A stretch of DNA of 64,000 nt from Micromonospora sp. CB01531 (GCF_001905095.1 NZ_LWLS01000083.1:62001-126000); one strand, 5' to 3'; numbered from the stretch's first letter, positions 15,517 to 27,974 are shown. The notes: generated by a model not told the origin, from the letters alone. Translations and numbers: made by a program.

Positions 15517-16890
15517 TCAGGCCGCCGGACGTACCACCACCCGGGCGGCGATCAGCACGCCGAGCAGCCCGCAGCCGGCCGCCACGGCCAGGGTGGCGGC
15601 GTAGCTCGCCGGACCGGGGGCCGGGCCCGCGGCCAGCACCGCGCCGGTCAGCGCCAGCACGGTGGCCGCGGCGAGTGAGTCGCCCAGTTGCAGGGCGGAA
15701 CTGTTGCGCCCCTGCTCGCCGGGGGCGGAGAGCTCCAGGGTGAGCACCGACAGGGACGGGTAGAGCAGGCCCATGCCGAGTCCGGCGACGGCCCAGCCGA
15801 GCACCGCCACCGCCACCGGCACCCCTGGCAGGACGGCCGACGCGACGGTGGCCGTACCGAGGGCGACGCAGCCCAGCCCGGTCCGGGGCAGGGTGGCGGC
15901 CGAGCGCGGTGCGGCGATCCGGCCCTGCAGCCACGAGCCCACCGACCAGGAGAGCGCGCCGACGGTCAGCACCAGGCCCGCCGCGGTCGGTGAGAAGCCG
16001 CGTTCCCGGGACAGCATCAGCGGAATGACCACCTCCGCGCCGGCGAACGCCGCCGAGGCGAGCCCACGCAAGCCGATCACCGTCGGCAGGCCCCGCCCGG
16101 CGCGCAGGAAGCCGGCCGGCAGCAGGCGCGGGGCGCAGACCAGCAGACCGCCCAGCGCCACCGCCACCAGCGCCCCGCCGAGCACGCCGCGCTGCTGCCC
16201 CCCGTGATGCAGCAGCGCGGCGCTCGCCCCCGCCCCGCACGCCCAGCCGATCCGGGCCAGGGCCCCGGCCGGCGGCCGGACCGGGACCCCAGCGCCGAGC
16301 GCCCGCAGCCCGGGCTGGATCAACAGCACCGCCGGCACCGCGACGGCCGGCACCGCGAGGAAGACCCAGCGCCAGCCCAGGTGCTCGACGATCAGGCCGG
16401 CCAGCGCCGGGCCGACCAGCGACGGCACGACCCAGGCCGCGGCGAACGCGGCGAAGACCCGCCGCCGCAGTTCCTCCGGGTACGCCTGCCCGACGATCAC
16501 GTAGAGCGCCACCGACAGCAGACCCGAGCCGAAGCCCTGCACCACCCGGCCGACGACGAGCAACCCCATGGTCGGGGCGGCCCCCGCGACGATCAGCCCC
16601 GCCACGAACCAGGCCACCCCGTGCCACATCGGGGCGCGCGGTCCACGCGCGTCGCACCAGATCCCCGAGACCACCATCGCCACCACCCCGGAGGCGAACG
16701 GGCCGCCGAAGGCCAGCGCGTACAGGGTGAGCCCGTCGAGGCTGCGGGCGACGGTGGGCATCGCGGTGCCGACCGCCAGGGCCTCGAACGCCAGCAGCGA
16801 CACCAGGGCGACGCTGCCCACGGTCATCGCCCGCAACCGCGGGGAGTAGAGGTGCGCGGGTGGGGCCGCCGGCGCGGCGGTGGCGGTCAC
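15517..16890 (-). CDS. MFS transporter, likely drug-type exporter
   Basis: 457 residues with about 14 hydrophobic segments; GTG start at 16890. Early landmarks SLDGLTLYALAFGGPFASGVVAM and the conserved loop with RVVQGFGSGLLSVALYVIVGQAYPEELRRRVFAAFAAAW, only parts quoted here (GRVVQGFGSG, EELRRRVFA), match the EmrB/QacA and related proton-coupled multidrug exporters. The C terminus has the second repeat (ERGFSPTAAGLVLTVGALSWSVGSWLQGR). No substrate can be named. It sits alone on the minus strand between the small 86-residue gene (16975-17235) and the epimerase-like gene. Confidence 0.88.
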   Translation of the reverse strand: MTATAAPAAPPAHLYSPRLRAMTVGSVALVSLLAFEALAVGTAMPTVARSLDGLTLYALAFGGPFASGVVAMVVSGIWCDARGPRAPMWHGVAWFVAGLIVAGAAPTMGLLVVGRVVQGFGSGLLSVALYVIVGQAYPEELRRRVFAAFAAAWVVPSLVGPALAGLIVEHLGWRWVFLAVPAVAVPAVLLIQPGLRALGAGVPVRPPAGALARIGWACGAGASAALLHHGGQQRGVLGGALVAVALGGLLVCAPRLLPAGFLRAGRGLPTVIGLRGLASAAFAGAEVVIPLMLSRERGFSPTAAGLVLTVGALSWSVGSWLQGRIAAPRSAATLPRTGLGCVALGTATVASAVLPGVPVAVAVLGWAVAGLGMGLLYPSLSVLTLELSAPGEQGRNSSALQLGDSLAAATVLALTGAVLAAGPAPGPASYAATLAVAAGCGLLGVLIAARVVVRPAA

Positions 16891-16974
16891 CGGCAGCCCG
16901 GCGTACGTGCGATCGACATGGGATCAAGCCTGCGACCTCAACCCGGATTGAGGTCAACGGTGACACCGGTCTCG

Positions 16975-17235
16975 TCAGGCCGACTCCAGCGCCTCGCCGA
17001 CACCCTTCGCCACCCCGGACAGGTGCTGGTCGGCGAGCAGGTGCCCGGCGGTGATGACCAGCGCGATCGGCCACTCGATCACCTGGAGCGCGGCGAGCAC
17101 GCCCAGCCCCGCGTAGTAGGCGAGCTTGTCGGGCGGCGGCACCGCCACCTCGCCCAGCACCGGGATCTCCACCCGCCGGTTGTACTTCCTGACCATCTCG
17201 CACGCTCCGCCGAGATGTCGCGTCACTGCGCTCAT
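16975..17235 (-). CDS. Small membrane protein upstream of the MFS gene
   Basis: 86 residues from ATG 17235, chosen for a GGGGAGG site 4 nt before it; ATG 17196 (MVRKYNRRVEIP) is the alternative. A basic start is followed by VEIPVLGEVAVPPPDKLAYYAGLGVLAALQVIEWPIALVITAGHLL (in part: YYAGLGVLAALQVIEWPIAL), which is probably one long membrane helix. The tail KGVGEALESA is amphipathic. It lies divergent to the large P-type ATPase gene (17468) with 232 nt between them, so it might be a small regulator or subunit, which is a guess. No named family is recognised. Confidence 0.65.
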   Translation of the reverse strand: MSAVTRHLGGACEMVRKYNRRVEIPVLGEVAVPPPDKLAYYAGLGVLAALQVIEWPIALVITAGHLLADQHLSGVAKGVGEALESA

Positions 17236-17467
17236 TCCGCCTCCCCGGATCCGACGACCACATCGATGTCCGACCAGGCATTCCACCGGCGACCCGGTCC
17301 ATGCCCCACGCAGCCGGGAAACTTCCCTCGCTCAGGGGGCATAACGGACGCGACGCCGGGAAGTCGGGGCCGCCGGGGACGAGGGGTACGGGAGGCGAGA
17401 TGGCGTACGGCTGGCGCGGCGGCGGGAGCACCGGGGAGCGCGGCCGGCGGCTCGGCCGTACGCCTCG

Positions 17468-21988
<4,521 letters not shown>

Positions 21989-21993
21989 AGGGA

Positions 21994-22030
21994 AGGGAGC
22001 CCTCAACGCCTCGCGTTGTCACGGGCCCCT
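21994..22030. terminator. Bidirectional terminator between ATPase and CBS gene
   Basis: Stem AGGGAGCCC...GGGCCCCT with an inner CAACGC/GCGTTG helix, loop CTC, just after the stop at 21988. It lies between convergent genes. Confidence 0.7.
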
Positions 22031-22092
22031 GCTATCGCGGAAACCGCCGGCGCCCACCCCGGACCGGGGACCGGAGAGGCCGCGATCCGGGT

Positions 22093-22512
22093 TCAGCTGT
22101 GCTCGGAGATGTCCTCGATGAGGTCGCCCACCGGGCGCTCCGGCAGTGACCGGGCCACGTCGGCGACGGCAACGATGCCGACGAGTTCCCGCCCGTCGAT
22201 CACCGGCAGCCGGCGCACCTGGTGCTTGCCCATGGTCCGCAGGATCTCCGCCGCGTCGTCGTCGGCGCCGATGGTCACCGCCTCGCCCTGGGCCAGTTCG
22301 CCCGCGGTCACGCTGGCCGGGTCGCGGCCCTCGGCGAGCACCTTCACCACGATGTCCCGGTCGGTCAGCATGCCCTTGAGGCGGTTGTCGTCGCCGCAGA
22401 TCGGCAGCGAACCGACCCCCAGCTCGGCCATCCGCCGGGCGGCCGTCCCAAGATCGTCCTGTTCCCGGACACAGCTCACGTCGCTGGTCATGATGTCGCG
22501 TGCGGTCGGCAT
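22093..22512 (-). CDS. CBS-domain pair protein
   Basis: 139 residues. ATG 22512 is chosen over GTG 22521 because GAGGTG lies 8 nt before it; the protein then starts MPTARDIMTSDVSCV. Two CBS motifs are clear (CGDDNRLKGMLTDRDIVVKVL, and GKHQVRRLPVIDGRELVGIVAVADVA). Same length and domain layout as the protein at 12028-12447. CBS pairs sense adenylates; a role in stress adaptation is likely but not shown. A convergent terminator separates it from the ATPase gene. Nothing suggests that it controls that pump. Confidence 0.9.
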   Translation of the reverse strand: MPTARDIMTSDVSCVREQDDLGTAARRMAELGVGSLPICGDDNRLKGMLTDRDIVVKVLAEGRDPASVTAGELAQGEAVTIGADDDAAEILRTMGKHQVRRLPVIDGRELVGIVAVADVARSLPERPVGDLIEDISEHS

Positions 22513-22614
22513 CGGGATCACACCTCACTTTCGGGGGGTTGTTCCCCGTTCCTCTACCCCGGCGGCCGGCAGCCATGCCCGGTAATGCCATCGACCGTCG
22601 TCGCCGACGGTCAC

Positions 22615-22620
22615 TAGAGT
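22615..22620 (+). promoter_or_regulatory. -10 box of a leaderless GNAT transcript
   Basis: TAGAGT, six bases, then ATG 22627; no ribosome site. Confidence 0.5.
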
Positions 22621-22626
22621 GCCGGC

Positions 22627-23091
22627 ATGTCCTCGCCCCGCCTCGAGAAGATCACGCCGGACAACGTCCTGGCCGCCTGCGCCATCGCGATCCGGCCCGA
22701 CCAGGAAGGCCTGGTCGCGCCGGTCGCCCGATCGCTCGCCGAGGCGTACGCCCAGCCGGCGGTCGCCTGGCCACGGCTGATCGTCGACGGCGACCGTCCG
22801 GTGGGCTTCATGATGGGCTTCCTCGACGTGCCGTGGCGCCCCGACGACGATCCGACCGACGTCCGCTCGGGGCTCTGGCGGCTCAACATCGCCGCCGATG
22901 AGCAGGGCAAGGGGTACGGGCGGTTCGCCGTTCAGGCGCTGGCGGAGGAACTCCGCCACCGCGGCTGCACCAGGCTGACCGTCACCTGGGTGCCGGGCGA
23001 CCACGGACCGGAGCGCTTCTACCGGCAGCTCGGCTTCCGGTTGACCGGTGAGACGAGCGGCGACCAGGTGGTCGGCGAGCTGGACCTGTGA
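22627..23091 (+). CDS. GNAT family N-acetyltransferase (diamine type)
   Basis: 154 residues. Acetyl-CoA binding motif A is ADEQGKGYGRFAVQALAEELRHRG (landmark QGKGYGRFA, about residue 100). The N terminus (LEKITPDNVLAACAI) and the later FYRQLGFRLTGE match spermine/spermidine-type acetyltransferases such as BltD/PaiA relatives. Substrate assignment is a guess from these segments. The message is probably leaderless (TAGAGT -10 six bases upstream). Its stop is three bases from that of the Sua5 gene on the other strand, so the two genes are convergent with no room for a separate terminator. Confidence 0.88.
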   Translation: MSSPRLEKITPDNVLAACAIAIRPDQEGLVAPVARSLAEAYAQPAVAWPRLIVDGDRPVGFMMGFLDVPWRPDDDPTDVRSGLWRLNIAADEQGKGYGRFAVQALAEELRHRGCTRLTVTWVPGDHGPERFYRQLGFRLTGETSGDQVVGELDL

Positions 23092-23094
23092 CGG

Positions 23095-24072
23095 TCAGTG
23101 CCAGGTGGCGGCGGCGCGCCGCAACCGGTCGTTGATCGCCCGCCCCACGCCGACCTCGGGGACCGGCTCGGCGACGATCTCGGTCACCCCGGCCGCGTCG
23201 AGCCGGTGCAGGGCGTCGAAGAGCCGCGCGGCCGCCGCGGTCAGGTCACCCTCGGGCGACAGCACCTCCACCGCCGCCCACCCGACGGCCGTCGGGCGTT
23301 CCCGGAAGGCCAGGAAACCCCGCCGGCCGCCGTCCCCCGGCGCCGACTCCGCCGCCCCCAACCGCAACGGGGTACGCGGGGCGTAGTGCGCGGCCAGCGT
23401 CCCGGGTGCCACCGGCCGCCCCGAACTGCCCGGCCGTACCTCGACCGGCCCGACCGCCTCGACCAGCGCCTCGACCGGCAGCGCACCCAGCCGGAGCACC
23501 ACCGGGCGCTCGCCGCGGGCGTCCACGATCGTCGACTCGATCCCGCACCGGGTGGGCCCGCCGTCCAGCACCACGTCCACCGCGTCGCCCAACCCGGCCA
23601 CCACGTGCTCGGCCCGGGTCGGGCTGAGCTGCCCGAACCGGTTGGCGCTGGGCGCGGCCACCGGCACCCCGGCGGCAGCGATCAGCGCGCGGGCGGACGG
23701 CTCGTCCGGCACCCGGACCGCCATGGTGTCCAGGCCGGAGGTGACGATCGACGGGATCGCCGCCGGCCGGTCCACGATCAGCGTGAGCGGGCCGGGCCAG
23801 AAGCGCTCGACCAGCGCGGCGACCGCCGGTGGCACCGCACCGACCAGGCCGGCCAGGTCGGCGGCGTCGGCCAGGTGGCTGATCAGCGGGTCGAAGCTGG
23901 GCCGGGCCTTCGCCTCGAAGATTCGGGCGGCCGCCCGAGCGTCGAGCGCGTTCGCACCCAGCCCGTAGACCGTCTCGGTGGGAAAGGCGACCAGCCCACC
24001 GGCACGCAGGACGGCGGCGGCCTCGGCGATGCCGCTGTCGGCCGGCAGGACGCGCGGGGATCCGGTGCTCAC
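23095..24072 (-). CDS. Threonylcarbamoyl-AMP synthase
   Basis: 325 residues with GTG start. It makes threonylcarbamoyl-AMP from threonine, bicarbonate and ATP for the t6A modification of ANN-decoding tRNAs. The YrdC/Sua5 core covers residues 10-205: GLVAFPTETVYGLGANA, IFEAKARPSFDPLISHL, FWPGPLTLI, VAAPSANRFGQLSPT. The extra C-terminal Sua5 domain (about 235-325, SGRPVAPGTLAAHYAP to VGRAINDRLRRAA) makes it the long Sua5-type form rather than the short YrdC/TsaC form. A TAGCGT box six bases before the GTG suggests a leaderless transcript. The next gene (APH-fold) is divergent. Confidence 0.93.
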   Translation of the reverse strand: MSTGSPRVLPADSGIAEAAAVLRAGGLVAFPTETVYGLGANALDARAAARIFEAKARPSFDPLISHLADAADLAGLVGAVPPAVAALVERFWPGPLTLIVDRPAAIPSIVTSGLDTMAVRVPDEPSARALIAAAGVPVAAPSANRFGQLSPTRAEHVVAGLGDAVDVVLDGGPTRCGIESTIVDARGERPVVLRLGALPVEALVEAVGPVEVRPGSSGRPVAPGTLAAHYAPRTPLRLGAAESAPGDGGRRGFLAFRERPTAVGWAAVEVLSPEGDLTAAAARLFDALHRLDAAGVTEIVAEPVPEVGVGRAINDRLRRAAATWH

Positions 24073-24078
24073 GCCCCG

Positions 24079-24084
24079 ACGCTA
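24079..24084 (-). promoter_or_regulatory. -10 box of a leaderless Sua5 transcript
   Basis: Minus-strand TAGCGT, six bases, then GTG 24072. Confidence 0.5.
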
Positions 24085-24185
24085 GCCTGCCGCCGGAGGC
24101 GGGTCGCGCCGGGTCGACCGGGCTGTTGCCGTCGGCCCCGAAATCGGGTTGTCCCGGCTCGGCGGAACCACCCAGGATGTTCGCC

Positions 24186-25085
24186 ATGGCCCGGGTGAAG
24201 ATGCACGCCGACGAGGTGGAGACCGACGTCGCCCTCGTCCGTCGCCTGCTCGCCGGGCAGTTCCCACACTGGGCCGACCTGCCGATCCGGCTAGTCCCCT
24301 CGTACGGGACGGACCACGACATCTACCGGCTCGACGCGGATCTGGTGGTCCGGCTGCCCCGGATCGGCTGGGCTATCGAGCAGGCGGCGCGGGAGGCCGA
24401 GTGGCTGCCCCGGCTGGCCCCGCAGCTCCCGCTCGCCCTGCCGGTGCCACTCGTGCGCGGACGCCCCGCCGAGGGCTACCCGTTCGACTGGTCGGTGTAC
24501 GAGTGGCTGCCCGGCGAGAACGCCAACGGCACCCTCGCCGACCTGGACCAGGCGGCGGTCGACCTCGCCGCGTTCATCACCGCGCTGCGGGGAATCGACA
24601 CCACCGGCGCGTACCCCCGGAAGCCCGGCGGCCGGGGCAGCGACCTGGCCGAGTTCGACGACGGCGTACGCCGGTCGGTGGCGCAGCTCGGCGACCGCGT
24701 CGACGGCGCCGCGACGCTGCGCGCCTGGCAGGAGTCACTGGACGCCCCGGCGTGGGACGGGCCAGGCGTGTGGGTGCACGGGGACCTGCTGCCCGGCAAC
24801 CTGCTGGTCGTGGCCGGCCGCCTCTCCGCCGTCATCGACTTCGGCGGGCTCAACGTCGGCGATCCGGCCTGCGACCTGCAACCGGCCTGGAACGTCTTCG
24901 CCGGTCGCAGCCGGGAACGGTTCCGCGCCGAACTGGACGTGGACGACACCTCCTGGCTGCGCGGCCGCGGCTGGGCCCTGCTCCAGGCGGTGAATGCGTT
25001 GCCGTACTACTGGGACACCAACCCGGGGATCGTCCGTCAGGCGTCGCACGCGCTGGCCGAGGTCCTCGCCGACGCCGCCCGCTGA
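24186..25085 (+). CDS. Aminoglycoside phosphotransferase-fold kinase
   Basis: 299 residues from ATG 24186 (MARVKMHADEVETDVALVRRLL). APH-family ATP kinase: the catalytic HGD is His198-Gly-Asp200 in VWVHGDLLPGNLL, and the metal aspartate is Asp218 in VIDFGG. An upstream lysine in the family is replaced within the divergent DIYRLDADLVVRLPRI stretch, as is common. The family phosphorylates antibiotics, choline, homoserine, fructosamine and others, so no resistance phenotype can be inferred. The C terminus (QAVNALPYYWDTNPG...) is typical of the actinobacterial group. It is followed by a strong hairpin that ends at the stop of the next, convergent gene. Confidence 0.88.
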   Translation: MARVKMHADEVETDVALVRRLLAGQFPHWADLPIRLVPSYGTDHDIYRLDADLVVRLPRIGWAIEQAAREAEWLPRLAPQLPLALPVPLVRGRPAEGYPFDWSVYEWLPGENANGTLADLDQAAVDLAAFITALRGIDTTGAYPRKPGGRGSDLAEFDDGVRRSVAQLGDRVDGAATLRAWQESLDAPAWDGPGVWVHGDLLPGNLLVVAGRLSAVIDFGGLNVGDPACDLQPAWNVFAGRSRERFRAELDVDDTSWLRGRGWALLQAVNALPYYWDTNPGIVRQASHALAEVLADAAR

Positions 25086-25091
25086 CCGGCT

Positions 25092-25128
25092 CCGGTCCGG
25101 GGGCGGTGCGGGACCGCCCCCGGACCGG
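25092..25128. terminator. Strong bidirectional terminator
   Basis: Perfect 16 bp stem (25092-25107 with 25113-25128, loop of 5) between convergent genes; the arm ends at the stop codon of the minus-strand gene. Confidence 0.85.
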
Positions 25129-26379
25129 TCACCGGCAGGTCCAGCGCACCGGGCGGACCTGGTCGTCGGACTCGAGCTTCCCGCCGAGCACCCGGCCGTC
25201 GTCGCTGAAACTGGTCACCCTGCCCTGCCGCTCGCCGCGCCAGCCGTCCGGCACGGGCAGTTTCACTGACCTCGTGTCGGTGATCACGCCGGGGACGTCA
25301 TCGGAGACCCAACCGGCCATCCAGCCCCGACCGTTGCCGGTCCCGGACCAGATGGTGCCCTTCAGTACGTCCACCTGCCCGGTCCGCAGGTCGATCCGCA
25401 CCGGGTACCTGGTTATGCCGTTCCGGGGAACCACCTTGGTGTCGCGTTCGGCGGTGCCGGTCACCCAGCCACCGGCCAACGACAGGGGCAGGAACCGGTC
25501 GGCCTTCCCGCCGGGCACCTGCGGCAACGGCAGCACCTCCGGCCGGGCGGCGCCCGGACGCCACACAACCGCGCGCGTGGGCTTGTCCGGGTGCCCGTCG
25601 GACATCGCGGCCAGGACGGTGCCGTCTTCGTCGATGCCGATGGCCGTGCCCTCCCACTGCGGGCCGGGCAGTGGCAGGTCGACCGGCCGGCTCCGGTATG
25701 AGTCCCAGACCACGGGCCGTTGGATCCAGGGCTTCCCGGGAACCAGATTGCGGTAGCCGACGATCCGGCCGGCGTCGTTGACGGCCGTCGCGCCCCCGGA
25801 CGTCACCACGGGCAGATCGATGACCTCACCGTCACGCACCACCCACGCCCGCCATTTGTTGCCGGCCCCTAGCGACGAACCCACAGCCAGGCCTGCCCGG
25901 TTCACATCCGTCAACTCCTGCATCGAGCCCGGCAGCTCGACCTCCCGGACCCGGTCCCCCTCCCAGATCAGCAGGCCGAAATCCATGCGGCCCTGCCCCT
26001 GCGGGGCCCGACGGCCCACCAGCCACCGGCCGTCCGGGTCACCGCCGGTGACCGCGGCCCGTGGATCGCCCGGCACGGGCAGCAGTGTGGCCGTGCACAC
26101 CCCCTGCCACGGGCCGGTCGGCCGCGGTTCCGGCAACGGCATCGACGGGCTGGGGCTCGCGGCCGGCGCAGGCGCCGCCCTGTCCTCGCCCAGCGCCGCC
26201 GGCAGCGCGGCCATCGCCAGCACACCCAGCGCGGCCGCCCCGGCCGCCGCCACCCGGCGGTTGCGCCGCCGCCGGCGGGCCTCCCGAATCGCCCCCGGCA
26301 GGTCGATCCGGGACGGGCCGGCCGGCTCGTCGTCCAGCCACCGCAGCCGGTCGGCGACGTGTTCGTCATCGGTCCTCAT
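25129..26379 (-). CDS. Membrane-anchored protein with HAF-like propeller repeats
   Basis: 416 residues. ATG 26379 overlaps the sigma stop (ATGA). The N terminus is cytoplasmic (MRTDDEHVADRLRWLDDEPAGP...), with a basic RRRRRNRR before one membrane helix (AAAGAAALGVLAMAALPAAL). The exported part has repeats with alternating N-D-x-G-x-x-V/A and W pairs: TAVNDAGRIVGYRNL, TAIGIDEDGTVLAAM, VTSFSDDGRVLGG. These look like HAF-type repeats, which may build a propeller. As with the protein at 2985-4109, coupling to an ECF sigma gene suggests a sigma regulator or sensor. No zinc anti-sigma motif is seen. Confidence 0.78.
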   Translation of the reverse strand: MRTDDEHVADRLRWLDDEPAGPSRIDLPGAIREARRRRRNRRVAAAGAAALGVLAMAALPAALGEDRAAPAPAASPSPSMPLPEPRPTGPWQGVCTATLLPVPGDPRAAVTGGDPDGRWLVGRRAPQGQGRMDFGLLIWEGDRVREVELPGSMQELTDVNRAGLAVGSSLGAGNKWRAWVVRDGEVIDLPVVTSGGATAVNDAGRIVGYRNLVPGKPWIQRPVVWDSYRSRPVDLPLPGPQWEGTAIGIDEDGTVLAAMSDGHPDKPTRAVVWRPGAARPEVLPLPQVPGGKADRFLPLSLAGGWVTGTAERDTKVVPRNGITRYPVRIDLRTGQVDVLKGTIWSGTGNGRGWMAGWVSDDVPGVITDTRSVKLPVPDGWRGERQGRVTSFSDDGRVLGGKLESDDQVRPVRWTCR

Positions 26380-26897
26380 GCCCACCGCTCCTTTCCGGTC
26401 CGGCCGGCCAGCTCGCGGTCCCCGAGCAGCCGTCGCATCGCCGCCAGGCCGTGCGAGGTCTGGCTCTTCACCGTGCCGGGCGAGCAGCCCAGCGTCTGGG
26501 CCACCTCCTCCACCGGCAGGTCGTGCAGGAAACGCAGCACCAGCACCGCTCGCTGGCGGGGCGGCACCTTGGCCAGGGCGTCGCGCAGCACGGTCTGCTC
26601 CTCGACGCTCCGGTCCTCGGTGGACTGCACGTCGGGTGGCCCGCCGAACAGGTGCACCCGCCACCAGCCGCGCCGCCTGGTGTCCAGGAAGTGCCGGACC
26701 AGCACCGTACGGACGTACGCGTCAATCTGCTCAACCTCAGCGATCCGCGCCCAGCGCAGGTAGAGCCGCGTGGCGGTCTCCTGCACCAGGTCGTCGGCCA
26801 GGTCGCGGTCGCCGCAGAGTCCGTACGCGAGCCGCCGCAGCGCCGGCAGGCGGGCCGTGACGTACTCGACGTATTCCTGGTCCGATGCGTCCGGCAT
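26376..26897 (-). CDS. SigE-family ECF RNA polymerase sigma factor (second module)
   Basis: 173 residues, ATG 26897 with AGGGAGGTAG upstream; longer in-frame starts are not protein-like. Region 2 is LRRLAYGLCGDRDLADDLVQETATRLYLRW, and region 4 is KVPPRQRAVLVLRFLHDLPVEEVAQTLGCSPGTVKSQTSHGLAAMR, cited by landmarks DLADDLVQE, RQRAVLVLRF and GCSPGTVKSQ. The same family as the sigma factor at 4106-4636, from which it differs widely. A CAACC-N16-CGTCTGG promoter stands about 28 nt before the start. The stop overlaps the next gene. A SigE-like factor with coupled propeller protein is thus present twice in this window. Confidence 0.88.
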   Translation of the reverse strand: MPDASDQEYVEYVTARLPALRRLAYGLCGDRDLADDLVQETATRLYLRWARIAEVEQIDAYVRTVLVRHFLDTRRRGWWRVHLFGGPPDVQSTEDRSVEEQTVLRDALAKVPPRQRAVLVLRFLHDLPVEEVAQTLGCSPGTVKSQTSHGLAAMRRLLGDRELAGRTGKERWA

Positions 26898-26924
26898 CCG
26901 GCTACCTCCCTGGGGTTCACTGTT

Positions 26925-26952
26925 CCAGACGCCACCGTGCCGGAAACGGTTG
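26925..26952 (-). promoter_or_regulatory. ECF-type autoregulatory promoter of the second sigma gene
   Basis: Minus-strand CAACC (26952-26948), 16 nt, CGTCTGG (26931-26925). It matches the pattern of the other module with a spacer one base shorter. Confidence 0.55.
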
Positions 26953-27227
26953 TACGCGATCATGGAACGCGGCCCGAGGATGGCCGGATGGAGATCCCTG
27001 AGAGCCTTCGGTGGACCGACCAGATCCCGGCGGGCCCGGGCCTGCCGGTCGAGCTGCCGGACGGTACCCCGCCCGTGCTGAAGCAGTGCCCGGACGCCGA
27101 CCGGACCGCAGGTTCTGGACGAAGGCGTGGCCGGCAATCACGACTTGCGCGGTCCGGTCAGTTCGTAGGCCGCGCATCGGTCTTAGCCTGCGCTTGAGAT
27201 GACCCTGATCAGCTTCGATCGGGCGCG
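26953..27227. other. Spacer with no credible gene
   Basis: An open frame from ATG 26988 (MEIPESLRWTDQIP...) runs to 27197, but after about 20 residues its composition is not protein-like; it may be a remnant of a longer gene, perhaps an APH-like one, which I cannot prove. Confidence 0.35.
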
Positions 27228-27415
27228 CTTCGGCACTTCTTCGCCACGACGCTGATCACGAATCACGCCGAGCCGCAGGAGGTCCAACGGATGCTCCGCC
27301 ACAAGACGTTGTGGATCACCCTGGAGACGTGTACTGGTGGCCGAAGCGGAACCGACCGCGCGGCATCGTCGGGAACGCCGTACGGGCGGCGCTCTCAATC
27401 CAAGATGAAGCCTGA
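27228..27415 (+). pseudogene. Decayed C-terminal fragment of a tyrosine recombinase
   Basis: The fragment encodes LRHFFATTLITNHAEPQEV and QRMLRHKTLWITLET, which match the C-terminal catalytic part of phage-type tyrosine recombinases (the LRH box, the LRHKT form of the L-G-H box, and the TLETY end). After ET there is a one-base frameshift. The other frame then gives YWWPKRNRPRGIVGNAVRA and a stop at 27415, so both tracks together restore the family end. The N-terminal half is absent. It ends 60 nt before tRNA-Ala(TGC), the usual attachment site for such integrases, so it is likely the scar of a lost integrative element. Confidence 0.7.
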
Positions 27416-27475
27416 TCTGTACTGAGGTTGTACTAGTCGATCAAGCCGGTTGAAAACCGAAGGTAAGAGGGTGAA

Positions 27476-27551
27476 TGGTGGAGCCCAGGGGACTTGAACC
27501 CCTAACCCCTGCCTTGCAAAGGCAGTGCTCTGCCAGTTGAGCTAGGGCCCC
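27476..27551 (-). tRNA. tRNA-Ala (TGC anticodon)
   Basis: Cloverleaf with acceptor GGGGCCC/GGGCTCC, D arm AGCTCAACTGGCAGAGC, anticodon stem CTGCC-TTTGCAA-GGCAG and T loop GGTTCAAGTC. The CCA tail is encoded in the DNA (27478-27476). Confidence 0.95.
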
Positions 27552-27593
27552 GAGGTGGGCGGAGTCGCCCGGTGCTGGCAGTCGGAGGGACGC

Positions 27594-27722
27594 TCAGCGC
27601 AGGTCAGGCGCGGTGGTCGCCTCGTGCCACAGAGCGCGCTCGTCGTTCGCAGCCTTCACCTTCTTGGCCACCACGGCGGCCACCCCGACCACGCCGACCA
27701 GGATCAGGAGCTTCTTGAACAT
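27594..27722 (-). CDS. DLW-39 family small membrane protein
   Basis: 42 residues, found between two tRNA genes. ATG 27722 has GAGGGG 8 nt upstream. The sequence is MFKKLLILVGVVGVAAVVAK, then a basic KVKAANDERALW, and the ending HEATTAPDLR, the pattern of the DLW-39 family that is placed next to tRNA-Ile/tRNA-Ala and the gyrA region in many actinobacteria. It has one membrane helix with the Lys-rich N terminus likely inside. Its function is not known. It lies on the same strand as both tRNAs and may be read from the tRNA-Ile promoter. Easily missed because of its length. Confidence 0.88.
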   Translation of the reverse strand: MFKKLLILVGVVGVAAVVAKKVKAANDERALWHEATTAPDLR

Positions 27723-27764
27723 GGGCCGACCCCTCGCGCTCGACTATCGTCGGACGATGTGCGG

Positions 27765-27838
27765 TGGGGCTAGCTGGAATCGAACCAGCGACCTCAGAGT
27801 TATCAGCTCTGCGCTCTAACCGACTGAGCTATAGCCCC
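27765..27838 (-). tRNA. tRNA-Ile (GAT anticodon)
   Basis: Acceptor GGGGCTA/TAGCCCC, D arm AGCTCAGTCGGTTAGAGC, anticodon loop CTGATAA (GAT), T arm GCTGGTTCGATTCCAGC. CCA is not encoded in the DNA. On the same strand as tRNA-Ala, 213 nt upstream of it. Confidence 0.95.
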
Positions 27839-27853
27839 GCGTAGCGACGAGCA

Positions 27854-27859
27854 AGGTTA
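27854..27859 (-). promoter_or_regulatory. Putative -10 box of the tRNA-Ile transcript
   Basis: Minus-strand TAACCT about 15 nt before the tRNA 5' end. No convincing -35 was seen. Confidence 0.35.
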
Positions 27860-27933
27860 ACCCATCGCCGCCTCCGGCCCCAAATCGGGGCCGGTGCGCC
27901 GCGCCAATGAAGAACCTACCCGGATAGGCGACA

Positions 27934-27963
27934 CCGGGGCGACCGCTTTACGCGGTGCCCCGG
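27934..27963 (-). terminator. Terminator after the DUF3566 gene
   Basis: CCGGGGC (27934-27940) pairs with GCCCCGG (27957-27963); inner ACCGC/GCGGT pairs around TTTAC. It stands directly after the gyrA-DUF3566 operon. Confidence 0.7.
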
Positions 27964-27974
27964 CGTCGTCGGAG

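Noticed and set aside
26988..27197. Plus-strand frame starting MEIPESLRW.
   Set aside because: Only the first 20 residues look protein-like; no ribosome site, probably a remnant or chance.
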